A DNA stretch of 64,000 nt from Bin80 sp965219915. Its GTDB lineage: Bacteria > Bacteroidota > Rhodothermia > Rhodothermales > Bin80. The notes under the pieces were generated by a model. It searched no databases. It saw nothing but the letters and a program-made list of their open reading frames with translations, and was not told where the DNA came from. The stretch is taken from assembly GCA_965219915.1 (NCBI GenBank), contig OZ244794.1:2170001-2234000 (forward strand). The letters run 5' to 3'. Shown here piece by piece: positions 57,301-64,000 of this stretch. Every line of letters begins with the position of its first letter. Position 1 is the first letter of the stretch. The translations under genes were made by a program, and so were the position numbers.

Positions 57301-58358
57301 TCACCACGGCCACAGGCCAAATGCGTGCACTAGAGCGGATTGAGCTGAAGGGGGAAATCCAACGGCCTGACGGTTCATTGGATACCTCCTTTGATGGTGC
57401 CGCATCACTCACGGTTTTTGATGCACTGAGGCAGGTGCCAATCCCTCCGGAGAAGTTTCGATATATGCCGCAGCGCTACTATGAGGTTCGAGAAGATCTG
57501 ATCTGGCGAGGCAGGACTCGCGTAACCGATGGACAGTTTGTCGCACGATTTGTCGTTCCAAAGGATATCTCGTATGCAAATCGACCTGGAAGGGTTACGC
57601 TTTATGCACAAAGTGCGGCTGAGCATGTAAATGGGCATTCCGAACGCTTTATTGTCGGTGGCACCTCGGACGATGCCACGAATGATGTTGACGGCCCACA
57701 GATCGAACTTTATCTAGGAGATGAAACGTTCACCAGTGGTGGCTTGGCCCCCACGCAACCGCAAGTATTTGCCCGCATATATGATGAAAGCGGCATCAAT
57801 ACGGTAGGTGCAGGCGTTGGACACGAAATGTTACTCGTACTTGACGAAAACGAGGTGGAGGCAATCAATATTGGCAACCTCTATGAAAGTGATGAGGATT
57901 CATTTCAGCGGGGATCCGTTTCTTATTCTTTTGATGAGGCGCTGACGCCCGGTCCACACACACTTAGTCTTCGTGCTTGGGATGTGCTGAACAATTCCGG
58001 CGAAGCATCCTTAGATTTTCTTGTAACGGATACCGAAGAGTTAGTGATCAGAAATGTTTTCAATTATCCAAACCCTACGACCGGGGCAACCCGATTCGTT
58101 TTTGAGCACAACCAAATACCCGGTACGCCAGTTAAGGTACATGTGCGGGTTTATACTTTAGCGGGACGCCCCGTGCGGACTTTGGAATCAGAAGAGTTGT
58201 TATCTGCGGGGCCAATGCAAATTTCCTGGGATGGACTGGATGATGATTATGCAAGACTCGCCCCTGGCGTGTACTTGTATAGGCTTCGGGCTGAAACAGC
58301 AGGTGACGAAGTGCAGCACGTTGCCGAGATTATAGAAAAACTGGCCGTTGTTCGTTAA
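54339..58358 (+). CDS. porU: Type IX secretion system sortase PorU
   Basis: 1339-residue peptidase C25 family protein that cleaves and attaches T9SS cargo at the cell surface. A signal peptide ends CAPAAAQ. The start is a GTG; another in-frame GTG at 54366 would give a shorter leader. After beta-rich domains, the gingipain-like catalytic domain spans about 560-930: DFVIITPDQF, LLFGDGHFDYRN, the catalytic His in SGHGGE (about 838) and Cys in ATCSFGRWD (about 872). The C-terminus has a sorting-like domain (NYPNPTTG, GVYLYRLRAE). PorV follows at once, as in other T9SS loci. Confidence 0.93.
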   Translation: MQSWQLSGPVNRVRIFGTLYLSVLAAICAPAAAQDATLELIDSTPSRSVYQLSAEWGDAEVDVGGLLESSVVLDLPALVQPSVRVLEAEYDEYSFEPVTGVGEEAAVVVGLGLSRKRPAATLVARLVTYDSTSAKLRRYRHMRIEVRHPVNQQVSTSYETSDNPHLDVSRSVLADGQFFKLAISETGIFRIDRTFLESLPGLDTPVGSIDPDQVRIFGNGGAPVPALNSAPRIADLAENQVFVQGGGDGSFDAADAVWFYAQGPSGWQSRQLTGFRGRPLLDPSGEPVREWSHYVHPFDSTNYYFLSIGSSASQTYLQEDYPDAADTVLLSEITGRYFVDLDEYLWGREGGHSGHTWVSALIPGPGPGRTVFENFQLPGLTGGTLHYQIRAAIQSNPAATLHYRGDNSTLHSVNYGASSGLPENAIARSGTAEFTQTVTAGQQISLTADLDDQVGGPLAALDWVRVFYPKTLQADQQPLRFHTPLATAGTFTFVLRGFSSPPFVLDVTHPGDYRWLGLSSRGGEYWVQVTAASEDEPRELIAFTSNQVRTLDATEACGSECRVTPQNLHGIQAWPDFVIITPDQFIQQSNALADRRRAEGLTVEVVDVQQIYNEFSGGLQDVRGIRDYLKFLYDRSPDEERLLRYVLLFGDGHFDYRNLDASATFPNHIPPFETEDSWDPDRSFTSDDYYGLLDDNEGLWPYLRGTFQNQYDHLNERVDLGIGRFTVHTEEEAQLMIDKIVHYESPDTYGQWRNRYLFLADDGPTGISGTQNDKDLHTQNTDVVAVAVAKLAPDVNQRKVYALSYTREFLNTWRVPKARQDLLLAIDEGVLVVNYSGHGGERALAQENLFTVEDSRSLQNYDKLPIFITATCSFGRWDLGNEQTGAEELLLNRNGGAIALLTTVRQVYTSGDETSLNVGLNVALNEELFTRETDRLLPRLGDALRRTKNRRVGYEGNNRKFNLLGDPTLRPGLPASRAVVTHINDNQITTATGQMRALERIELKGEIQRPDGSLDTSFDGAASLTVFDALRQVPIPPEKFRYMPQRYYEVREDLIWRGRTRVTDGQFVARFVVPKDISYANRPGRVTLYAQSAAEHVNGHSERFIVGGTSDDATNDVDGPQIELYLGDETFTSGGLAPTQPQVFARIYDESGINTVGAGVGHEMLLVLDENEVEAINIGNLYESDEDSFQRGSVSYSFDEALTPGPHTLSLRAWDVLNNSGEASLDFLVTDTEELVIRNVFNYPNPTTGATRFVFEHNQIPGTPVKVHVRVYTLAGRPVRTLESEELLSAGPMQISWDGLDDDYARLAPGVYLYRLRAETAGDEVQHVAEIIEKLAVVR

Positions 58359-58404
58359 AGGCCACAAACATGTGTATAACCTAACCCTTGCAAAACCAGA
58401 TAGT

Positions 58405-59592
58405 ATGAAGAGTCAGATTTTCAAATACATCACCATTTCGTCGCTTTTGATCTTCATGATCATCGGTGGCTTTGTCAGGGATGCATCGGCCCAGATTGGC
58501 GCATCCGCTGTTGTATTTCTCATGATTGAACCCGACAGCAGGGCGGCAGGTATGGGGAATGCAGGTGTAGCAATTGCCGACAATGCAAATGCCTTGTTTT
58601 GGAACCCTGCAGGGTTAGCCGATCAGGTTGGAACAGAGGTCGCGCTCACGCACAGTAATTGGTTACCAGAGTTGAGCAGTGATCTATTTTTTGAGTACCT
58701 GGTCGCCAAGCATCATATCAAGAATTGGGGCACAATCGGGGCGCATGTAACTTTTTTGAACCTTGGTGAGCATGAACACCGTGATGCACTGAATCAAGAA
58801 CTAGGTACTTTTCGATCATACGACCTGTCTGTCGGTGTCTCGTATGGGTTTAAGGTATCTGAGCATTTTTCACTGGGTACTGGTGTGCGTTGGATCCGGT
58901 CTAACCTTGCCAGTGTCAATGTAGGTGCGCAGCAGTCTCAGCCGGGTGTATCGGTCGGTGTGGACTTGGCAGCTATGCTCAAGGCGCCCCAATTTTCTCT
59001 TGGTTCTATAGCCACGCAGTACAATATTGGGGTTAATCTCACCAACATGGGTCCCAAGATCCAGTACTCTGACAGTGAGCAGGCTGACCCGATCCCCACC
59101 TTACTTCGAGTAGGTCATGCAATTACATTTGAATTTGACGAATACAACAAGATCACTCTGGCCAACGATGCTTCAAAAATTCTCGTTCGTCAGCGGGTTG
59201 AGGAGGTTTGTATTGACGTTAATGATCCTGAGACCTGTGCTCCGCAGTATTCCACAGATCCGTTCTATCGCGCGATCTTCACTTCCTGGACCCCCATTGA
59301 AGTTCTGAGTTCAGCAGTCAACGATGATGAACAGGAGTTCACGAACCTGTCAGTCATTGACCAGCTCTTGATTTCCGTTGGTTTTGAGTACTGGTACAAT
59401 AATCTGTTTGCAGCGCGTGGAGGATATTTCTATGAGAATCCCTACAATGGTGACCGGAAATTCCTAACTTTTGGAGCAGGAATCCGCTACAATATCGTGG
59501 GGGTTGATTTTTCGTATGTATATGCCTTGGAGGAAAACCATCCTTTGGCCAATACAATGCGTTTCTCACTACTTCTCAACTTTGCACGCTAA
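58405..59592 (+). CDS. porV: Type IX secretion system outer-membrane protein PorV
   Basis: 395 residues from the ATG at 58405 (signal peptide MKSQIFKYITISSLLIFMI, cleavage near ASAQI). The frame overlaps the end of porU but the leader fits the later start. The N-terminal IEPDSRAAGMGNAGVAIADN and FWNPAGLA are hallmarks of the PorV/PorQ FadL-like barrel family. The protein ends with a strand MRFSLLLNFAR. PorV shuttles cargo from the translocon to PorU. The porU-porV adjacency supports the call. Confidence 0.92.
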   Translation: MKSQIFKYITISSLLIFMIIGGFVRDASAQIGASAVVFLMIEPDSRAAGMGNAGVAIADNANALFWNPAGLADQVGTEVALTHSNWLPELSSDLFFEYLVAKHHIKNWGTIGAHVTFLNLGEHEHRDALNQELGTFRSYDLSVGVSYGFKVSEHFSLGTGVRWIRSNLASVNVGAQQSQPGVSVGVDLAAMLKAPQFSLGSIATQYNIGVNLTNMGPKIQYSDSEQADPIPTLLRVGHAITFEFDEYNKITLANDASKILVRQRVEEVCIDVNDPETCAPQYSTDPFYRAIFTSWTPIEVLSSAVNDDEQEFTNLSVIDQLLISVGFEYWYNNLFAARGGYFYENPYNGDRKFLTFGAGIRYNIVGVDFSYVYALEENHPLANTMRFSLLLNFAR

Positions 59593-59614
59593 CCCGGATC
59601 GAGGTTGCAGTACA

Positions 59615-62509
59615 ATGAGGCAGCTGACTGTCATGGCAGCGGCCTGCCTATTGCTGCTAACCGGAGCAAATGCTCAAGCGGTAAAGCCAGCTGCACCATA
59701 CTACGACTTGGTTGCGCTCCGGGTAGAGTTTGCGCCAGATACCTCCAGTTTTACTACTGGAGATGGAACGTTCTCGGGGTTGAGTCTTCCGATTGAACCA
59801 AAGGTTGATCCGCTCCCTCATGATGCGGCCTATTTCGAGGCCCATCTTGCTTTTCTGGAACACTATATCCTTACAGCCAGCGCTAGCAAAACCAGGATTG
59901 TGACGCATCTCATCCCTGAGGTTGTCCGGCTAGATAGTCCAATGGCAACCTACAGTCCGGTCGGATTAGACTCAGACAGTAAGTCGGAGCGATCGAAATT
60001 GGCAAACCTGATCCGTGATGCCTGGACAAAGGCAGATGTGGAGAGTACATTTGATCCAATGCGACTCTCGAACAAGGGGAATATTGCGTTCATCCTGTTC
60101 CACGCGGGGGTAGGACGTGATATTGAGCTTGTCGGCACGACGCTGGACAAGACACCCCAGGACCTGCCTTCACTCTTCATGGGGACCAATACGTTGGCAG
60201 ACCTTGGAATTAGCGGACTTAAGTTCAAAGGGTTGCCGGTAGACCATTCGCTGATCATTCCGCGCACGGAAACCCGCCCAGGCGTAAATCCCTTTACGGA
60301 TGAGCCCTACCTGCTCGAATTGTCAATTAATGGATTGTTAGCAGCAAGCTTCATTAGTTATCTAGGGGTTCCTGACCTGTTCAATACCGATACCGGGGAG
60401 TCAGTGATTGGTCCGTTTGGTGTGATGGATCCTTTGGGGATTTTTGCGTATCGCGGCCTGTTTCCACCACTACCCAGTGCATGGACCCGCACAGCACTCG
60501 GCTGGGGGATCCCCAAAGACATTCATGATCCCGGTGTATACGATCTGGCAGCCGGAGAAATTGCCAGGATTGAGATATCAGAGGCTGAGTATTTTCTGTT
60601 GGAAAACCGTGTACGCACTCCTGATGATACAGGGCTCACGCTGCACATATTCAACGAGGGGAAAATCTCAACTCAACGGTTCCCTGCGACCAGCGATGAT
60701 TTTGACCGTTTCAATGTGGGGGCATTTCAGGGTGGTGTGGTTACACGGGCAAGCTCATACGATTTTGCACTGCCGGGCCGTGATGCTGACAATCAGCAAT
60801 ACAATGGAGGAATCCTCATCTGGCACATTGATGAGCGTCAGTTTTCCCGCGCGGTCAACAATGACCCGGACGCATTGGCTGTGGATATTGAGGAAGCTGA
60901 CGGGGCACAGGATATTGGATTTGACGGCAACATCGGATCTCCCTTTGATTTTTATTTCAGCGACAATCCTTCAAGCGTGGCCTTGCCCTCCGGACTCACC
61001 ATTAGTCTCTATGATAATCGGTTTGGTCCCGACACGACACCAGACAGCAGGACAAACGAAGGCGGGAACAGCTTCTTAACGTTCGAGAATTTTTCGGCTT
61101 CCGGCCCGATCATGTCTTTCTCGGTCCAGAAGGAGAGGGGCGAGCATGTGACCGATGCAGGGATGGTAGAACTGGGATCAGAAACCACTCAAGAAGGCAG
61201 CGTTGGGATAGCAGCCGGCCGAAGAGCAGTGTTTACCGGTACGGAGGTCATTGTGCCAGGGGCTGGCCGGGTGAAAGCTCTGGCACGGCCGGCCTACAGC
61301 GCGCAGGGCATGGCGGTGGTTGATGATCGGGCTGGCGGCATTGCATTCAGAGAATATGAAATAATCGGGGAGCAGCTGATGGCAAGACGGTCGGTAATTC
61401 TTCCCGCAGAACTCCCGATCGCAGGACCAGTGGTGTATCATGACAATGCTCATTATGCCCACTTCACCGGACCAGACCGATCACGAGTGTTTCGGATAGA
61501 TTCTGGTGTAGATAGATATGATATTGATGACGGCGGGCTGGGGCTGATTGCGACTGATGAAGGAGTTTACTTTGTTGGACAGTCACAAGCCGGGCCGATT
61601 GGCGAAGCTTCAACATGGACGTACACGCTGGACAGTGATACAGGCTACCCGGTTATGGGACGGGATCGTACCGGGCTATGGGGAGCAATTCCGCTTTCCA
61701 CGGCCCTAGTTGTACTGGAACCCGATGGTGCAACTAGACGGATTTCGGCCTCAGCCTACGTGGGAGGCGCAGTTTTTTCATCATTGCTCGCTATTGCAGA
61801 TCTGGATCAGAACGGTGTACTTGATTTGATTACAACTGCGGGTAATAGGGTCGTTGCATTCTCTCAGGGAGGTGCGTTGCTTCCACCTTTTCCCATAGAG
61901 ATCGGAGCTCCTGCCACCAGCGCTCCACTGATCTATCAATCGGACGATGCGATCATCATTGTTGTATCTGCCGCTGATGGGAATATTTATGCATTGGACC
62001 TCGACCAGAAGGGGCGAGTCATTCCCGGGTTCCCCTTATCGGCTGGGCGTGCAATCAAAGCTACTTCACTCATATTGAGTGATACACTGAGCGTGGTTAC
62101 AGAATCAGGTATTCTGAGAAACTACAAGCTGAATAACATCAGTCAGGTGCTCTGGGCACAGCAGCACGGTACAGCACAAAATGCGAGCTTTGTGGCATTG
62201 CCTACAAAACAAGCTGAGACTGCGCCGCTGTTGCACGCAGCGGAGACCTATAATTGGCCTAACCCAATCCGGGATGGGCACACGTTTTTTCGGTGCCTGA
62301 CAAGCGAAGCTTCGCAGATATCTGTCACGGTGGTGGACGCGGCGGGGTCATTGGTGGGCTCATTAGATTTTGCCACTTCGGCAGGCGTCCCACATGAAGT
62401 TCCCTGGCATACCAGTGCCGCGAGCGGCATATACTTCGCGCGGGTAGAAGCCACCTCTGTTTCTGGACGGACGGACTCTCATCTGATTAAACTCGCGATC
62501 ATTCGATGA
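59615..62509 (+). CDS. Secreted M6-like protein with the zinc-binding motif replaced; T9SS-sorted
   Basis: 964 residues from the ATG at 59615, which starts a signal peptide (MRQLTVMAAACLLLLTGANA) and follows GAGG-like bases. The frame is open to 59471 inside porV. Residues about 60-510 align in pattern with peptidase M6 (immune inhibitor A): YLGVPDLFNTDTGE, GPFGVMDPLG, AYRGLFPPLPSAW, GGILIWHIDERQ. Where active members have HExxH, this protein has ASFIS (244-248), so it should not bind zinc in the usual way. A propeller-like domain (LLAIADLDQNGVLDLITTA) and a C-terminal sorting domain (NWPNPIRDG) follow. Confidence 0.78.
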   Translation: MRQLTVMAAACLLLLTGANAQAVKPAAPYYDLVALRVEFAPDTSSFTTGDGTFSGLSLPIEPKVDPLPHDAAYFEAHLAFLEHYILTASASKTRIVTHLIPEVVRLDSPMATYSPVGLDSDSKSERSKLANLIRDAWTKADVESTFDPMRLSNKGNIAFILFHAGVGRDIELVGTTLDKTPQDLPSLFMGTNTLADLGISGLKFKGLPVDHSLIIPRTETRPGVNPFTDEPYLLELSINGLLAASFISYLGVPDLFNTDTGESVIGPFGVMDPLGIFAYRGLFPPLPSAWTRTALGWGIPKDIHDPGVYDLAAGEIARIEISEAEYFLLENRVRTPDDTGLTLHIFNEGKISTQRFPATSDDFDRFNVGAFQGGVVTRASSYDFALPGRDADNQQYNGGILIWHIDERQFSRAVNNDPDALAVDIEEADGAQDIGFDGNIGSPFDFYFSDNPSSVALPSGLTISLYDNRFGPDTTPDSRTNEGGNSFLTFENFSASGPIMSFSVQKERGEHVTDAGMVELGSETTQEGSVGIAAGRRAVFTGTEVIVPGAGRVKALARPAYSAQGMAVVDDRAGGIAFREYEIIGEQLMARRSVILPAELPIAGPVVYHDNAHYAHFTGPDRSRVFRIDSGVDRYDIDDGGLGLIATDEGVYFVGQSQAGPIGEASTWTYTLDSDTGYPVMGRDRTGLWGAIPLSTALVVLEPDGATRRISASAYVGGAVFSSLLAIADLDQNGVLDLITTAGNRVVAFSQGGALLPPFPIEIGAPATSAPLIYQSDDAIIIVVSAADGNIYALDLDQKGRVIPGFPLSAGRAIKATSLILSDTLSVVTESGILRNYKLNNISQVLWAQQHGTAQNASFVALPTKQAETAPLLHAAETYNWPNPIRDGHTFFRCLTSEASQISVTVVDAAGSLVGSLDFATSAGVPHEVPWHTSAASGIYFARVEATSVSGRTDSHLIKLAIIR

Positions 62510-64000
62510 AGCGGGCCCTCTCCGTTCTTGCTGCGGTGATGTTGGTTGCCGGTACAAAGGCTCAGGTTTCTCCGTCTCTTCTAGATTTTAGCCGCCCAGC
62601 ACTTGATTGGTATCAAATAGAGACGGATCACTTTGTCATACTGTTCCACATGGATGAATCGGGGCAGGGAGCAAGTCGGTCGGCGCAGGTGGCTGCGCGC
62701 GTAGCCGAAGAAGTCTACGGACCCATAACAAGGCTGTATGAGCATGAACCAGACGGCAAGGTGCATATAATCCTCAAAGACTACGAGGATTACTCAAACG
62801 GCGCAGCGTACTTTTTTGACAATAAGATTGAGATCTGGGCACCCGCGCTAAATTCTCCATTGCGGGGGGCACATGACTGGATGCGCAATGTGATCACACA
62901 CGAGTTCATCCATATCGTTCAGGTTCAGGCAGCAATGAAGTCTCCGCGAAGATGGCCCTTGGGGTATCTCCAGGTTCTGGATTACGAAGACGTGCGCCGT
63001 CCCGATGTCTTGTATGGATATCCCAATGTGATTGTCAGTTATCCGGTAATTGGATTGAACAACCCGGCTTGGTTTGCAGAAGGGACTGCACAGTATCAAC
63101 ATGATCACTTACACTACGACCGTTGGGATTCGCATAGGGACATGTTGCTGCGAACCCGTGTTCTGGAGGGCAAGGCGCTCAGTCTGACTGAGCTTGGCAG
63201 CTTCTATTCCAAGAGCAGTTTGATGCGTGAGGGGGTGTATAATCATGGGTTCGCATTCACGCTGTATTTGGCACGTGTGTATGGAGTAGAGGTGTTAGCC
63301 CAGATTAGTGATTACCTGCGCAGTTGGCGTATATGGCGCATTGAGGAAGCCATTGAGCAAGCAACCGGTGTACCGGGGCAGGAAGTTTATGAGTCGTGGC
63401 TTCAGGAACTCAACCGCTCCTATGCACAGGCCGTGTCTCCCATTAAGGAGTCTCTAGTGGAAGGAACATTGGTTGAGCCAGAAGGCTTCGCCAATTATTT
63501 CCCGCGGTTCTCACCGGATGGATTGAAGTTGGCCTATATATCCAACAAGGGAGAACATTTTGGTCGCACCAGTCTGTACGTACAAGACTTAAGCAGCGGT
63601 TCGGTGGTTGCCCACGATCTGGGAGAGGCCTTCGGCGACCACATCTGTTCGCTAGGTCATCGTATAAAGTCCAATGTGACCGGCGCTGCTGCCTGGCGCC
63701 CGGATGGTCAGGCACTCGCGTATGCCCGGCAGCGTGTAACCTCAGAGGGTTTTCTATACACAGATCTTCATTTGATTGATTTAGATACGAAAAAATCCTC
63801 TCCACTGACGCGTGATGCACGTGCCTCCCAACCTGCGTGGGATTCCACAGGGACAAGAATTATGTACGTCACGTCCGATGATGGCAGCAGTAACCTGCAA
63901 TTGCTGAACCTAGGAACAGGCGAGGGCAGACCAATCACGCGGTTTGCAAACGGAACCCAGGTAACCTCTCCGGTATGGCACGGTGAATGGATTTATTTTG
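62506..64000 (+). CDS. Gluzincin-type zinc peptidase with WD40/TolB-like propeller (partial, runs off window)
   Basis: The first 498 codons of a gene that continues past the window. The ATG at 62506 overlaps the upstream stop in ATGA, so the genes are coupled. A signal peptide (MKRALSVLAAVMLVAGTKAQ) is followed by a metallopeptidase domain with zinc motif THEFIHIVQ (HEFIH at 132-136) and third-ligand motif NPAWFAEGTAQY (Glu192). After about residue 325 come TolB-like propeller blades (YFPRFSPDGLKLAYISNKG, AAWRPDGQALAYARQ, QPAWDSTGTRIMYVTSDDG). It lies in line with porU-porV and the M6-like gene. Confidence 0.85.
   Translation, partial: MKRALSVLAAVMLVAGTKAQVSPSLLDFSRPALDWYQIETDHFVILFHMDESGQGASRSAQVAARVAEEVYGPITRLYEHEPDGKVHIILKDYEDYSNGAAYFFDNKIEIWAPALNSPLRGAHDWMRNVITHEFIHIVQVQAAMKSPRRWPLGYLQVLDYEDVRRPDVLYGYPNVIVSYPVIGLNNPAWFAEGTAQYQHDHLHYDRWDSHRDMLLRTRVLEGKALSLTELGSFYSKSSLMREGVYNHGFAFTLYLARVYGVEVLAQISDYLRSWRIWRIEEAIEQATGVPGQEVYESWLQELNRSYAQAVSPIKESLVEGTLVEPEGFANYFPRFSPDGLKLAYISNKGEHFGRTSLYVQDLSSGSVVAHDLGEAFGDHICSLGHRIKSNVTGAAAWRPDGQALAYARQRVTSEGFLYTDLHLIDLDTKKSSPLTRDARASQPAWDSTGTRIMYVTSDDGSSNLQLLNLGTGEGRPITRFANGTQVTSPVWHGEWIYF

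Overview
This 64 kb window is chromosomal DNA from a Gram-negative member of the Bacteroidota/Rhodothermota lineage. It encodes a carboxypeptidase-regulatory-domain TonB receptor, a type IX secretion system (T9SS) sortase PorU next to PorV, and several secreted proteins ending in the NYPNPFNP-type C-terminal sorting domain. RpoB and RpoC have the lengths and motifs usual in this group. The Rhodothermia-like placement is inferred from these families, not from a tree.

Layout. (1) 0-8.3 kb: Tat-exported amidase, TonB-dependent receptor, T9SS-sorted beta-helix protein and a small secreted protein with an orphan regulatory-like domain, separated by gene-free stretches. (2) 9.1-12.0 kb: compact queA-ispD-ispF-dedA operon. 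(3) 12.1-25.3 kb: translation/transcription core, tRNA-Thr, tRNA-Tyr, tRNA-Gly, tRNA-Thr, tuf, tRNA-Trp, secE, nusG, rplK, rplA, rplJ, rplL, rpoB, rpoC. (4) 25.4-33.7 kb: NCS2 nucleobase transporter with an extra C-terminal domain, lipoprotein fusing a serine beta-lactamase-like domain to a VanX-type dipeptidase, MOSC protein, HNH endonuclease, small membrane protein, MsrP, methyltransferase. (5) 33.9-39.6 kb, minus strand: Gfo/Idh/MocA oxidoreductase, LVIVD-type secreted protein, TIGR04283-type glycosyltransferase, pgk, gap. (6) 39.8-43.9 kb: TPR membrane protein, sigma-54 response regulator, outer-membrane protein and LolD-like ATPase, tightly coupled. (7) 43.9-47.4 kb: gene-poor, decayed DNA around a thioredoxin-fold lipoprotein, with two IS110 transposase relics and a truncated lolD pseudogene. 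(8) 47.4-50.0 kb: leucine-rich-repeat protein with about 20 repeats of 24 residues and a T9SS signal. (9) 50.3-54.2 kb: nadA, a convergent outer-membrane protein, a Lon substrate-binding-domain protein and an MBL hydrolase. (10) 54.3-64.0 kb: porU, porV, a secreted M6-like protein whose HExxH site is replaced, and a zinc peptidase with a beta-propeller-like C-terminus that runs off the end.

The best leads for new biology are the PorU/PorV cluster with its catalytically dead M6 homologue, the NCS2 transporter with an RsbW-like tail, the beta-lactamase-VanX lipoprotein fusion, and the duplicated, decayed lolD/IS110 block. I found no CRISPR array, prophage, rRNA operon or intact insertion sequence.
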